Shown here in pieces: positions 1-9,180 of a stretch of DNA of 64,000 bases (positions within the stretch are counted from its first letter, which is position 1; every line of letters starts with the position of its first letter). The notes under the pieces were generated by a model that was given only the letters and a program-made list of their open reading frames with translations, searched no databases and was not told the origin of the DNA. This DNA is from Limibacillus halophilus (GTDB lineage Bacteria; Pseudomonadota; Alphaproteobacteria; Kiloniellales; CECT-8803): assembly GCF_014191775.1 (NCBI RefSeq), contig NZ_JACHXA010000001.1, positions 1 through 64,000 of the forward strand. Reading direction: 5' to 3'. The translations under genes were made by a program, and so were the position numbers.

Positions 1-148
1 ACCGCGCCAAAAGGCCGGACACATGACCGCACCCCGCAACGATCGTCAGAAGCTCAAATCAACCCTTGCGCAAACGGGGCCGTCCACACATGACACCTCC
101 CTAGCAACTGCCGATTCAACTCGAAGGGTGAGTTAACGTGTCAGTGCC
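1..148. mobile_element. Probable IS-B-like element end, cut by the window edge
   Basis: Read on the minus strand from 148 leftwards, bases 148-126 follow the pattern GGCnnTGACAcnnTAACTC. The same pattern begins the other IS-B ends at 1125, 18716 (reverse) and 41587. The element would therefore extend left, out of the window. Between 2 and 136 the plus strand is open without a start and ends at a TAA; its translation is not recognisable as a transposase. The end is supported by the repeat comparison; the identity of the interior is not established. Confidence 0.4.
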
Positions 149-169
149 CAGGACATTGGTCCAGGCAAG

Positions 170-1081
170 CTATCGCAAATCCGTCTTCCTCTGGACGGGT
201 GTTCTCAGAGTGGGCCGAGTCGTCATTGCCCAGTAAGCTTCTCGTAGTTGTTTTGTGACCGGCCCTTCGACGCCATTGCCATAGATCCGATCATCGACGC
301 GCACGACAGGTACAGGCCCGCCGCCGGATGTCGCCGTGAAGATTTCGTGCGCCTCCAGGAAATCGTCGAGGGGGACGTCGCGAATCTCCACCATGATTCC
401 GGCCTCTGCTGCTGCTTCCAGCACAGTCATTCTTGTGATGCCTTCCAGGCAGTTCCGGGCAGGGGTGACCAGCTTGCCCTCCTTCACCGCGAAGACATTG
501 AAGCCCGGGCCTTCAGCTACCGTCCCGTCGGCAGCAGTCAGAAGAACAGTGTCCGCACCCTGATCGTAGGCCTCGAACAGCCCGGCGGTAAAGTCCCCCC
601 AGTGGTAGTTCTTTACGCGCGGATTGACGGCATCTTCGCCTATGCGCCGCACAGACTTGGCAACCCAAAGGTGAGCCCCTCGGGTCGCTACATCCTTTGG
701 AATGACATTCACGTAGGGCACGCACCAAGCAAAAAAATGATTGCCGCAGAGACGTGGATCTCGGATGCCGGGAATCTCAGGAGCTCCCCGCGAACAGACC
801 ATAGAAACATAGGACCAGGTGAGCCCTGAAGCTGCGACGATGGTATGCAACGCACCGCGAATAGCCTCGCGATCTTCGGCGGGTTTTAGACGCAACGCGG
901 CCATGGAGGCCTCAAACCGATCGAGATGATCCTCAAGGCGGAAGAACGCGTCATCGATCACCATGACCACATCGTAGGTGATGTCCGAATGCGTGAGCCC
1001 CCAGTCGGTGACACCGATGGAAGCCTCCCCGACGGGAATCAGTCGCCCGCGCTGCCAAGCCGCTCCCTGATGGAATTTCAT
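170..1081 (-). CDS. Class IV PLP aminotransferase, (R)-amine transaminase-like
   Basis: This 303-aa protein is a fold-type-IV PLP transaminase, cytosolic, moving an amino group between an amine or amino acid and a 2-oxo acid. The probable Schiff-base lysine is K157 in VKNYHWGDF. E190 in EGPGFNVF and the CLEGITR motif bind the cofactor. The N-terminal HSDITYDVV and RLEDHLDRFEAS segments resemble (R)-selective amine transaminases and D-amino-acid transaminases more than branched-chain enzymes. The ATG at 1081 follows AGGAGCAGAGC. The gene has no operon partner: it lies alone between two outward-extending IS-B-like ends (148 and 1125). Substrate and stereopreference are inferred from motif resemblance; a D-alanine or branched-chain aminotransferase is the alternative. 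Confidence 0.85.
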   Translation of the reverse strand: MKFHQGAAWQRGRLIPVGEASIGVTDWGLTHSDITYDVVMVIDDAFFRLEDHLDRFEASMAALRLKPAEDREAIRGALHTIVAASGLTWSYVSMVCSRGAPEIPGIRDPRLCGNHFFAWCVPYVNVIPKDVATRGAHLWVAKSVRRIGEDAVNPRVKNYHWGDFTAGLFEAYDQGADTVLLTAADGTVAEGPGFNVFAVKEGKLVTPARNCLEGITRMTVLEAAAEAGIMVEIRDVPLDDFLEAHEIFTATSGGGPVPVVRVDDRIYGNGVEGPVTKQLREAYWAMTTRPTLRTPVQRKTDLR

Positions 1082-1124
1082 GCTCTGCTCCTACTGGCCG
1101 CGAGGACAATGAGATCCTCTGCTA

Positions 1125-1365
1125 GGCATTGACACGATAACTCGGCAACACGAGAGCAATCGCTTCTCGCCATTTTATCCTAGGCAGCTTTGCAGGCACC
1201 AGCCCATACCGCGAATGCATTGGATCTTAGGATCTTGTAGCTGGGTCGACTGAGGAGATGACGTTGACAGTTGAAGGTGTTGTAGGTGGCGGCATGAACG
1301 GATAGGCCAAGATCGGCGAAGGCTTTTGATAGGAGCGCAACCTATCCGTCACGATACTGGGCGGC
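1125..1365 (-). mobile_element. IS-B (IS6 family) remnant, C-terminal end with internal deletion
   Basis: The element end begins at 1125 with GGCATTGACACGATAACTCG. The minus strand then encodes scraps of the IS-B transposase C-terminus: SSIVTDRLRSYQK is followed, after an internal deletion of roughly 130 bp, by sequence matching the final codons of the copies at 41587-42043 and 18402-18662. The reading frame is broken, so it is not functional. It bounds the aminotransferase gene on its right. Confidence 0.7.
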
Positions 1366-1580
1366 GATGCGCCGCCAACCCTCCTACGGCAGCACCTCCA
1401 GCAGGGCATTCCGTTGGACTGCTCAAGCCAACGTAAGGCCTATGATTCCTTAGAAAATCCGGCCTGAACGTCGCCTGGAACCCAAGCCCCCCGAAAGCCA
1501 AAGCGCACCGCCAAAAGACATCGTAGAGAAAGACGGTCCTTTACCGCCCAAAAGAGCCGCCACTACTCAAAGGTCAGCAC
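1366..1580 (+). pseudogene. Fragment of serine-recombinase C-terminus and its 3' flank
   Basis: About 210 bp are clearly homologous to 42917-43130. The plus-strand frame reads LQQGIPLDCSSQRKAYDS and ends at a TGA. This is the tail of a large serine-recombinase/resolvase-like protein, whose better-preserved copy at 42861-43022 starts RRILNLAFLAPDIVEAVL. Only about 30 codons remain, followed by non-coding flank also shared with the 43-kb copy. It is a decayed fragment joined directly to the IS-B remnant. Confidence 0.5.
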
Positions 1581-1683
1581 CATCAACATCCACTCCGTGA
1601 AGCTGAAAGGCGGACTTGGCAAGATCAATCCCGAGGGCGCTTTCAGGGCAAAATGGCAAAGCTTGGTGAGCGTCCTTGAGCTT

Positions 1684-1705
1684 GGTGAGTTAAAGTGTGA
1701 TTTCC
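1684..1705. repeat. Degenerate IS-B-like terminal sequence
   Basis: GGTGAGTTAAAGTGTGATTTCC matches the IS-B-like end at 127-148 (same strand) at about 18 of 22 positions. If real, it is the inner boundary of the catabolic block that begins with the IclR gene at 1833. The match is short and the rest of 1581-1832 shows nothing recognisable, so the call is tentative. Confidence 0.3.
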
Positions 1706-1832
1706 CCCTCGATTGTATGGGATGCTATGCGCCTGTTAGGCATAGCCTCTGGGTAGTTAGGATACTCTTTATAGCGACATTGCCACACTTTTAACGATTC
1801 CTATTCTGGCCCTGATAAAGTACAAAATTAGC

Positions 1833-2651
1833 ATGTCACAGATTCCCAGCAGGCCTCCCCTGAATGGCAACGAGCCTCACCCAATCGACGAACGCCTTTT
1901 CATCGGCGGGGTTCAGAAAGCTTTGCTCGTACTCCGAGCCTTCTATGACCAAACGCAAGCACTGAGTTTGAGCGAGATTGCCAAATCAACCGGTATCGGC
2001 AGAAGTGCGGCTCAGCGGTTCCTTTATACATTAAAGGTTCTAGGATATCTGAGGCAGGACACAGCAACGCGCCGATACACACTATCGCCGAAGGTCCTGG
2101 ATTTTGGCTTTGCCTATCTGCGCAACGATGCTCTCATTGAAAAAGCCTTTCCCTACATCCTAGAAGCGAGCAAGACGACACGAGAGACCGTCAACCTCAC
2201 GGAACTGGATGATACGGAAGTGATTTACGTCTCCCGGCTTCCTAGCAGAAACATAATCAGCGTCGATGTCGTGCTTGGCCAACGGCTTCCCGCCTACTGT
2301 ACGGCACCCGGACGTGCAATGCTCGCTGCCTTGCCAGATGAGATAGCCGCTGAAATTGTGAATCGCTCTCACCGAATCAAGCGAACAAAGTATACCATCA
2401 TTGAGCCAGAAAAGATTCTGACGCAGCTCAATGTCATTCGCGCGAAAGGATACGCGATAAGCAATCAAGAGGCCTTCATGGGCGATATTTCCATCGCCGC
2501 TGCAGTCCGGAATCACAAAGGCGGCGTCATCGCAGCTGTGAATATTGCTGTGCCACATCCCAGGTGGTCGCCGAAAAAGGCAGAACAAACTTTTGCGCCC
2601 GTCGTCATGGAAACCGCACGAGCCATCGGAAAAACCCTGGGTGGTGCGTGA
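1833..2651 (+). CDS. IclR family transcriptional regulator
   Basis: This 272-aa protein has an N-terminal winged helix (roughly residues 25-90, including LSEIAKSTGIGRSAAQRFL) followed by the IclR effector-binding domain (roughly 100-265, with the APGRAMLAALP motif typical of the family). Such regulators bind a small catabolite and repress or activate a neighbouring pathway. It converges on the ten-gene amine/CoA operon, ending only 9 bp from the cyclodeaminase-like gene, and is its most likely regulator. The upstream DNA holds decayed IS sequence, so its native promoter may have been replaced. Confidence 0.9.
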   Translation: MSQIPSRPPLNGNEPHPIDERLFIGGVQKALLVLRAFYDQTQALSLSEIAKSTGIGRSAAQRFLYTLKVLGYLRQDTATRRYTLSPKVLDFGFAYLRNDALIEKAFPYILEASKTTRETVNLTELDDTEVIYVSRLPSRNIISVDVVLGQRLPAYCTAPGRAMLAALPDEIAAEIVNRSHRIKRTKYTIIEPEKILTQLNVIRAKGYAISNQEAFMGDISIAAAVRNHKGGVIAAVNIAVPHPRWSPKKAEQTFAPVVMETARAIGKTLGGA

Positions 2652-2660
2652 CAACAGGAT

Positions 2661-3602
2661 TTAACGCAGTTCCGCCGCTTCCAAGAGCATGCGGCCGATA
2701 ACAATATCCGCAAGAGCAACACCTGGAAACAAGAAGGCTATCCTTGCGTCGGCATCTACTCTGCCTGCAACCCGGCCCGTGGCTAAATCTCCCAGGTCGC
2801 CGGTGAAATCGGCCGCCTCAAAGGTTGGATTGCTCGCACGCAGCGTTAGGCTTTGCTGATTGTCGTCCGTGAAGGTCTGATCAAACCCTCGAAGGCAGTC
2901 GCTCCGCCAAGAACGGCCCAGGTCTACCATCGCTGCAAATGCGCCAGGCGCTAGGCGGTCCGCCCTTAGGAAGGGCTTTAGCCCGGGTTGCTCGGGGATC
3001 GAACTAACCACAATATCAGCGTCCGTTATGGCCTCGTCTGCCTCTTTGCAAAGCCGTGGCGCGATGCCTCGCTCCGACGCTTTCTCGGCAAAGACGTTCA
3101 CGGCTTCCAGCCTGCGCCCGTAGATCGCCACTTGTTCGAGTGAAAATTCCGAAGCTAGAGCTTCTAGATGGGTCCAGGCCTGCAGCCCGCAGCCTATGAC
3201 CGCGAGCCTACTAGCATCAGTTTTGGCTAGGTAGCGGGCCGCAAGTAATGTCAGGCCCGCAGTTCGCAATCCAGTCAGGTGGTTGGCTTCCATGACCGCT
3301 AGCGGTCGGCCGCTCTGCGGATCGGACAGCACCAGCAGAGCGTTGATATGTGGCAATCCCCGGGCGCTGTTACCAGCGGCTCCACCCACCCACTTAACGC
3401 CCGCCGCCATTCCCGGCACAAGAGCGGGCATGGCATGAAAGAAGGTATCATTCCCGACCGTCGTCAGTTTGGTTTTCGTAGGCATGGCAATTTTGCCTGC
3501 AGCGCGCAGCTTGAAAGCGTCCGCCAGAGCGTCGGCAAGCTTAGGTGCGGGGGGTGCAAGTGCTGCCACCTCGGCCTCATTGAGGAACAGCAAGCGGGTC
3601 AT
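2661..3602 (-). CDS. Ornithine cyclodeaminase / mu-crystallin family protein
   Basis: This 313-aa protein is of usual length for the NAD(P)-dependent OCD/mu-crystallin family, which includes ornithine cyclodeaminase, alanine dehydrogenase and pyrroline-2-carboxylate reductase. Visible hallmarks are the substrate-side lysine K70 in GVKWVGG, R113 in LRTAG, and the Rossmann glycine motif VIGCGLQA near 135-142. It is the last gene of the operon and overlaps the upstream FAD oxidoreductase by 4 bp (ATGA). With two amine oxidoreductases in the same operon, reduction of a cyclic imine made by amine oxidation is as plausible as ornithine deamination. The exact substrate cannot be read from sequence. 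Confidence 0.85.
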   Translation of the reverse strand: MTRLLFLNEAEVAALAPPAPKLADALADAFKLRAAGKIAMPTKTKLTTVGNDTFFHAMPALVPGMAAGVKWVGGAAGNSARGLPHINALLVLSDPQSGRPLAVMEANHLTGLRTAGLTLLAARYLAKTDASRLAVIGCGLQAWTHLEALASEFSLEQVAIYGRRLEAVNVFAEKASERGIAPRLCKEADEAITDADIVVSSIPEQPGLKPFLRADRLAPGAFAAMVDLGRSWRSDCLRGFDQTFTDDNQQSLTLRASNPTFEAADFTGDLGDLATGRVAGRVDADARIAFLFPGVALADIVIGRMLLEAAELR

Positions 3603-4921
3603 CCTAAATTCCCAGCATGGCTTTCCACGGAATCGCCCTTCGATCCTCTGATGAGCCCGTGCGTCGCGAAACGCTCTGGACGAAAGGGATGAATATTGAT
3701 CGGCGGCTCTTCCCCGGCGACCAGGGCGGAAACGATATTCGCCGTTGTTGCACTAGCCGTCAAACCGGTATGTCCATGACCGAAGGCAAAGATCACATCT
3801 CGGTTCAACTGGGAGCGGCCGATAACAGGCAAGGTGTCGGGTAAGGTCGGCCTTGAACCCACCCAATGGCGCGGTCGCGTCCGGTTGAGATTTGGAATAT
3901 AACGAGTGGCAAGTCGCTCAAGCATTGCAATGCGGCGCCCGTTGGGCGCTTTGTCGATGTTCGTTGTAAACTCTGCCGTGCCTGCGACGCGCAGCCCCTG
4001 GGCCATGCTGTTGGCCGCCAGCTTTTCCTCGGCAAACATGATTGCGTTGTGGAGGGTAATTCCTGGCTCTGCGTACATGATGTGGTAGCCACGTTCGGCA
4101 ACCAAGGGAAAGGCATGACCCAGGCCTAGCGCCAGTTGTGCCGACCAAACGCCCGCAGCCAGGACGAGGGTGTCGGCATTGATCGTCTCCTCTTCGGTGA
4201 CGATTGAGACGCCTCTCTCTGCATTCTGCGAAAGCGCCCGAACTTCGCGTTGCAGGATGCGACCCTGTCGATGTTCAAAATCGGACGCCAGTGCCTTCAC
4301 AAGACCACCAGGGTCTAGAGTTCGGCCGTGACCACTTAGAAGCACCCCGTTAGTAAAGCCAGCAGCGAGCGCAGGCTCTGCTTCGCGCAGCTCTCCCGCA
4401 CTCAGTTCTTCGATCGACATGCCCAGTTCACGTCGCAGTTTCCAGACATTGCAGTCTTTGGCATAAGCTTCCTTGCGTCGGTATACATGCAGATAGTTAC
4501 AGCGCTGAACCAATTGCTTGCAGTTAGCGGCTTCGGCTTGCGCAAGGTGATCTTCAACTGCCTTTACATGAAGGGCATGCAAAGCCTGCCCCACCTTCAT
4601 GACCCGGTTCGGCGTGGCCGCTCGCTGTGCGGTAGCGAACCAGGGCAGCAGCGTCGGGAGACTGCGCCAATCGACTGCCAACGGGCCGTCGCGCGCTAAA
4701 AGCAATCCGGGGACTTGCTTCCAGGTCCCCGGGAGAATCTGTGGCACGCAGGAGCTTGTCGAGATGACACCCGCATTGCCATGAGAACAGGCCTCACCCG
4801 GCGAAAGCCTGTCGATCAGGGTCACCTGATAACCCTTCTCCTGAAGCCGTCGCGCTACGGAAACCCCTACGATTCCCGCACCCACCACCACAATCTTCTT
4901 TCCTTTGCCGGACCCCAGCAT
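3599..4921 (-). CDS. FAD-dependent D-amino-acid dehydrogenase-like oxidoreductase (DadA family)
   Basis: This DAO/DadA-type flavoprotein would oxidise a D-amino acid or secondary amine to the imine or oxo acid, passing electrons to the respiratory chain. The N-terminal ADP-binding motif is GAGIVGVSVA, followed by LIDRLSPGEACSHGNAG, a DadA-type signature. The C-terminal GHGHTGLTASATTA closes the FAD site. The ATG at 4921 gives 440 aa and starts just beyond the upstream stop (4924). An upstream in-frame start at 4954 would add 11 residues inside the neighbouring gene. Tight spacing to both neighbours indicates co-translation. Confidence 0.88.
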   Translation of the reverse strand: MLGSGKGKKIVVVGAGIVGVSVARRLQEKGYQVTLIDRLSPGEACSHGNAGVISTSSCVPQILPGTWKQVPGLLLARDGPLAVDWRSLPTLLPWFATAQRAATPNRVMKVGQALHALHVKAVEDHLAQAEAANCKQLVQRCNYLHVYRRKEAYAKDCNVWKLRRELGMSIEELSAGELREAEPALAAGFTNGVLLSGHGRTLDPGGLVKALASDFEHRQGRILQREVRALSQNAERGVSIVTEEETINADTLVLAAGVWSAQLALGLGHAFPLVAERGYHIMYAEPGITLHNAIMFAEEKLAANSMAQGLRVAGTAEFTTNIDKAPNGRRIAMLERLATRYIPNLNRTRPRHWVGSRPTLPDTLPVIGRSQLNRDVIFAFGHGHTGLTASATTANIVSALVAGEEPPINIHPFRPERFATHGLIRGSKGDSVESHAGNLG

Positions 4922-4923
4922 CG

Positions 4924-6285
4924 CTACAGCCTCTCGTCTTTTAAAGCATACCATTTCATCGCTGCGCGCTGCCCTAATCGCCTGAAGGCCGCCATTGGGT
5001 ATTTCGGCAGGGCAGCGGTAAGAGGCGTCGGCAGCGACACCTGCTGGCCAGTGATTTTCTCGGCGATACGGCGTCCTGCATGCAAGCTGCAGGATACGCC
5101 GCTTCCGATGTATCCCAACGCGTAATGCAAGCTTTGATCATCTTCCGCCGTGGTTATATGGGGAAGGGAATCAGGGGTCAGGGCAACCCAGCCTCCCCAG
5201 AAATATTCGACTGAAGGCGCCTTCATGAAAGGAAACTTACGTTCGATAACCCGAAGAAGTTCTTGCCTGTGTGCCGCCATTTGGCGAGGCGTGGCTCTGA
5301 CCGGCCCCTTACCCCCCAGCATGATGCGATCGTCCGGCAATCGCCGGTAGTAGTGCAGCAATGTGCGGGCATCACTCATGCAATCGCTAGTCACAAAATT
5401 CCCCGCCTGTTTTTCCTCCAGCGTCATTGGTCGGGTGACAACGATGTTGGACATGACAGGTAAAAGACGGTGGCGCAATTTTGGAAACAAACCCTCGACG
5501 GTATAGCCGTTGGTACTGATGACCAGGTGCCGAGCACGTACCAATCCGCGGGGCGTAGAGATCACGTGCCTGTCTCCATCTTTATCCAGGCCAAGCGCAG
5601 GTGTATCGCGGAATATCACTGCCCCCTGGCCACGCGCCGCGCGGACGAGCCCATAGACCAGTTTCAAAGGATGCATCGCAAAGGATAGTGGCCATCTGAG
5701 GGCGCCATAGCCATCACCGCATGCAACATGTTCGGCAGCCAGACGCTTGGCATCCAAAAACTCAACAGCCATGCCATAACGGTTACGAAGCAAGTCGCCT
5801 TCTCGTTGGAGCGCGGCGACCCGCCCGGCCCGATGGGCAATCTTTAACCAACCTTCCGGCATCACATCGCAGTCGATGTCGGCTTCCTGAATTACTTTAC
5901 GCGCCGTCTCAAGGGCGGCAAGGGCTTCCGCAAACATCGCGTCCGCGATCTCCGCACCCCATTTCCTCTCCCAATCCGCGTGGGGAACCCGGCCGATAGC
6001 CGGGCGCGCAAAGCTTCCATTGCGCCCACTACAGCCCCATCCCGGTTGGTTCGCCTCGATCACCGCAACGCTGGCGACCCGCAGCTTGGTGAGGTGATAT
6101 GCGCAGGAAAGCCCCGTGTAGCCCCCGCCAATGATGGCGACATCGCAATCTAAATCGCTCTCTAGCCGACCATCGTCATCGGGCGCTGTCCCCGCTGTCG
6201 CTTGCCAGTAGGTGGGTGTGACGGGTTGAGCAGTGAGTGGTCGACTCATCCCCAAAGGGTCAGGGTAGGAAGGAGCGTCGATCAC
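4924..6285 (-). CDS. FAD-dependent oxidoreductase, PuuB/OrdL-like
   Basis: This DAO-family flavoprotein resembles gamma-glutamylputrescine oxidase and related amine oxidases, which cleave a secondary amine to an aldehyde. Features are TYWQAT near the N-terminus, the FAD dinucleotide motif VAIIGGGYTGLSCAYHL, GCSGRNGSF, and C-terminal GYIGSGVSCSLHAGRRIAE. A GTG at 6285 overlaps the permease stop as GTGA and sits 5 nt after GAGAGGA, so I prefer it (453 aa); an ATG at 6249 is the alternative. Its place directly after a Pot-type transporter suggests that the imported compound is its substrate. Confidence 0.85.
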   Translation of the reverse strand: MIDAPSYPDPLGMSRPLTAQPVTPTYWQATAGTAPDDDGRLESDLDCDVAIIGGGYTGLSCAYHLTKLRVASVAVIEANQPGWGCSGRNGSFARPAIGRVPHADWERKWGAEIADAMFAEALAALETARKVIQEADIDCDVMPEGWLKIAHRAGRVAALQREGDLLRNRYGMAVEFLDAKRLAAEHVACGDGYGALRWPLSFAMHPLKLVYGLVRAARGQGAVIFRDTPALGLDKDGDRHVISTPRGLVRARHLVISTNGYTVEGLFPKLRHRLLPVMSNIVVTRPMTLEEKQAGNFVTSDCMSDARTLLHYYRRLPDDRIMLGGKGPVRATPRQMAAHRQELLRVIERKFPFMKAPSVEYFWGGWVALTPDSLPHITTAEDDQSLHYALGYIGSGVSCSLHAGRRIAEKITGQQVSLPTPLTAALPKYPMAAFRRLGQRAAMKWYALKDERL

Positions 6286-8075
6286 CGCATCCTCTCGCCG
6301 CGCCGTCTTAGATATTCCGAAGTCAGGATAACAGCAGTCATGAAGACCAACACCATCGCCGCGACGGCAGCCAGTGCTGGTGAAACCTGCAATAGCGCGT
6401 TGTCCCACATCTGCCTGGGCAAGGTCGTCGTATCGCCCCCTGCAACGAAGAGCGCTATGGTCAGTTCATCAAAAGAAATGACAAAGGCGAACATGAAAGC
6501 TGCAATTAGACCAGACTTGAGCAGAGGCAGCGTTACATGACGCAACGTGCGCGCCTTGTCGGCGCCTAGCGTGTAGGCAGCATGGTCAAGCCGCTCGTCA
6601 TATTGCTTAAGCACGGCCACCATAGTGACCACAACGTAGGGGACCGCCAAAACAGTATGTCCTATCGCCAACCCTGCAGTGGTGGCGACCAACCCGATGT
6701 CCGCAAAAAGATAGAACAAGGCAACCGCGATAATGATGTTGGGCATGATGATCGGCGACACCAGGAATCCGATGAGTGCGGTCTTAAAGCGTGCACGCCG
6801 CACAATGTAGAAGGCAGCAGGGACACCAAGTAGCAATCCGGCCAGACCAGCAAGCGTCGCTACGACGAAGGACCTTATCGCCGCCTCAACCCAGAGCACA
6901 TTGTCAAAGACCGACCCGTACCATTGGAACGAAAACCCTTCCGGGGGCCATCCGAGGAACTGCCCCTCGGTAAAACTAACTGGAATCACGAAGAACGCCG
7001 GACCCGCCAGGAAAAAGAGAATCAGCAGTACACCCATCCAGAGCATTCGGCGTCCTACATCCGGCCTGCGACGGTCGGCCCGGATCGGTCTGATCTTCTC
7101 AAGGATTTCGGCAAGGAGTTCACAAATGAACGCTGTACACTCGACCAGGAGAGAGCCGAGGCGGCGGCCAACCCAACCAATGGGATTGCGCCAGACCGAA
7201 CCGTCCTGGCGCATAGCGCCTCCCGACAACGTCGACAGTCCTACCAAGCGATCGTAGATCAAAAAGATGACCAGCGCCACGAGCAGCAAGGCGACGGCTA
7301 TGGCCCCGGCGAAGCTCCAGTTCAGCAGGTCTTTGATCTGGAAGATAATGAGTTGCGCAATCACGGTCTCCCGCTCGCTCCCGAGCAAGGCCGGGGTGAT
7401 GAAGAAACCGAGCGCAGTGATGAAGACTAGGAGGCCGCCTGCCGCGACACCCGGCAATGACAACGGCAGGTAGACCCTCAAGAAGGCCTGGGCCGGGCGG
7501 GCTCCAAGAGTGGCAGCAGCCCTAGAAAGGTTGCGGTCGATGTTCTCCATGACGGACAGCATCGTGAGCACGGCAAGCGGCATCAGTGCATGCACCATAC
7601 CGATCATGACACCGGTGAAGTTGTATAGCAGGCTGGGTGGGTCCGGCAGCCCCAGCGCCGACGCCAATTGGCTGACGGCGCCGTTTCGCCCCAACAGCAC
7701 GATCCAGGCAAAGGTGCGCACCAGAAAGCTGGTCCAAAATGGCATCAGGACCCAAATTACCCAGAAATTCCTCTGGTTCTTCCCAAGCGTTGAAAGAAGA
7801 TAGGCTACGGGAAATGCAGCCGCGATCGATATGAATGCTGTCCAACCCGCGATTTTGAATGTGATACCTAGAACCCGACCAACGACAAAGGAATCCTGGA
7901 GTTTTAGATAGTGCTCGAAGGTGAGTTCGTTGCCCGAACCAGTCACACTGAGCGACAGCAAAAGCACCACCGGGAAAACGAATGTCACACCAAGGAACAA
8001 GATTACCGGAAGGATAGGCCAAAACTGCTGGGCCTTTCGAATTACGCTTCTGTTAGAACCAGTGAGACTTGCCAT
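6282..8075 (-). CDS. Fused ABC permease, two PotB/PotC-type domains in one chain
   Basis: At 597 aa, this is about twice the length of a single spermidine/putrescine-type permease. The N-half (roughly 30-290) carries ARPAQAFLRVYLPLSLPG, an EAA loop. After a hydrophilic linker (roughly 290-350), the C-half carries a second EAA loop, LGADKARTLRHVTLPLL. Each half shows about six hydrophobic segments, so the chain should form the whole inner-membrane channel. The ATG at 8075 lies 13 bp after the ATPase stop; an upstream in-frame start at 8165 would overlap it. It works with the ATPase at 8089 and the binding protein at 9300. Confidence 0.88.
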   Translation of the reverse strand: MASLTGSNRSVIRKAQQFWPILPVILFLGVTFVFPVVLLLSLSVTGSGNELTFEHYLKLQDSFVVGRVLGITFKIAGWTAFISIAAAFPVAYLLSTLGKNQRNFWVIWVLMPFWTSFLVRTFAWIVLLGRNGAVSQLASALGLPDPPSLLYNFTGVMIGMVHALMPLAVLTMLSVMENIDRNLSRAAATLGARPAQAFLRVYLPLSLPGVAAGGLLVFITALGFFITPALLGSERETVIAQLIIFQIKDLLNWSFAGAIAVALLLVALVIFLIYDRLVGLSTLSGGAMRQDGSVWRNPIGWVGRRLGSLLVECTAFICELLAEILEKIRPIRADRRRPDVGRRMLWMGVLLILFFLAGPAFFVIPVSFTEGQFLGWPPEGFSFQWYGSVFDNVLWVEAAIRSFVVATLAGLAGLLLGVPAAFYIVRRARFKTALIGFLVSPIIMPNIIIAVALFYLFADIGLVATTAGLAIGHTVLAVPYVVVTMVAVLKQYDERLDHAAYTLGADKARTLRHVTLPLLKSGLIAAFMFAFVISFDELTIALFVAGGDTTTLPRQMWDNALLQVSPALAAVAAMVLVFMTAVILTSEYLRRRGERMR

Positions 8076-8088
8076 GACGGTCCACCCT

Positions 8089-9180
8089 TCAATTATCGGG
8101 AAGGACAACAGCGCGCTCGGCGGACCACCCGAGATGAACATCACGGTCACCCGATTGCGCGCCAACCGGCCCGCTTGTCAGGGACTTTGCAATTATCTCC
8201 AATCCGCTGGCAGCTCTGCAGAAAGTCTGGGTCATGCCACCGGTCATGATCACATCCGTGACCCGCGCTTCAACCCGGTTGTCCAATATCACGTCGACAT
8301 CTAGGCTGACAGTTTCCGGCCGCACCATGACACTGACTTTCTGACCCTTAAGGAGCGAATGATCGCTAACTCCCAGGACACGCGTGCCGTCGGTCAACTC
8401 GACTGCGACTCTTTCCGAATCGCACCCGACAACCTGCCCTGCGAGCAGATTGGCTTCACCAAGGAAATCCGCGGCAAAGACTGACTGCGGCCTGAAGTAT
8501 AGATCGTCGGGTGTACCAATCTGCTCTATACGACCATCGCGCATAAGGCAGATTCTGTCGGACATCACCAGAGCCTCTTCCTGATCGTGAGTGACATAAA
8601 GGACAGCGATGTTGTGCTCCTGGTGTAATCTCTTGATTTCGAGCTGGAGTTGGTCGCGCAGCTTCTTGTCAAGTGCGCCGAGTGGCTCGTCCATCAGAAT
8701 CACCGAAGGTTCGTAGACCATGGCACGGGCCAGCGCGATTCGTTGTTGCTGACCACCGGACAACTGTCGGGGGTAGCGGCTGGCCAAATGTGGGAGTTGG
8801 ACGACTTCAAGAACCTTCTCGACCGCCTCGCGTATCTTAGCCGCGGGCCATTTGCGCATCTTGAGCGCGAAAGCGACATTATCAAAGATCGTCATATGCG
8901 GAAACAGGGCATAGTTCTGAAACACCATGCCGATGTCACGTTTAAAGGGTGGTAGGTAAGTCGCTAGCTGCCCGTCGATTCGTATCTCACCACCATCCGG
9001 TTCATTCAAGCCGGCAATCGTAAGCAGCAAAGTTGTCTTGCCCGAGCCTGACGGTCCTAGAAGGGTCAGGAATTCCCCATCCGCAAGATACAGATCCGCA
9101 CCTTCGAGAGCGACAAAGTCCCCATAGGTTTTGCGCAAAGCACGCACTTCCAGCTTTTTCTGATCCTGTAGTGAGGTCAT
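8089..9180 (-). CDS. ABC transporter ATP-binding protein, PotA-like
   Basis: This 363-aa ATPase has Walker A GPSGSGKTT, signature LSGGQQQR, Walker B VILMDEP, and a C-terminal TOBE-type domain (roughly residues 280-350), as in spermidine/putrescine and Fe/sulfate importers. It powers uptake through the fused permease encoded downstream. The ATG at 9180 is followed immediately by conserved sequence. The gap to the binding-protein gene upstream is about 120 bp, the largest in the operon, a common arrangement when the binding protein is made in excess. Confidence 0.92.
   Translation of the reverse strand: MTSLQDQKKLEVRALRKTYGDFVALEGADLYLADGEFLTLLGPSGSGKTTLLLTIAGLNEPDGGEIRIDGQLATYLPPFKRDIGMVFQNYALFPHMTIFDNVAFALKMRKWPAAKIREAVEKVLEVVQLPHLASRYPRQLSGGQQQRIALARAMVYEPSVILMDEPLGALDKKLRDQLQLEIKRLHQEHNIAVLYVTHDQEEALVMSDRICLMRDGRIEQIGTPDDLYFRPQSVFAADFLGEANLLAGQVVGCDSERVAVELTDGTRVLGVSDHSLLKGQKVSVMVRPETVSLDVDVILDNRVEARVTDVIMTGGMTQTFCRAASGLEIIAKSLTSGPVGAQSGDRDVHLGWSAERAVVLPDN

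Noticed and set aside
248-829. Long plus-strand open frame opposite the aminotransferase
   Set aside because: Its translation has no family motifs, and the opposite strand encodes a complete PLP enzyme.
1597-1794. 65-codon open frame before the first IclR gene
   Set aside because: It overlaps decayed IS sequence, matches no family, and has no convincing ribosome site.
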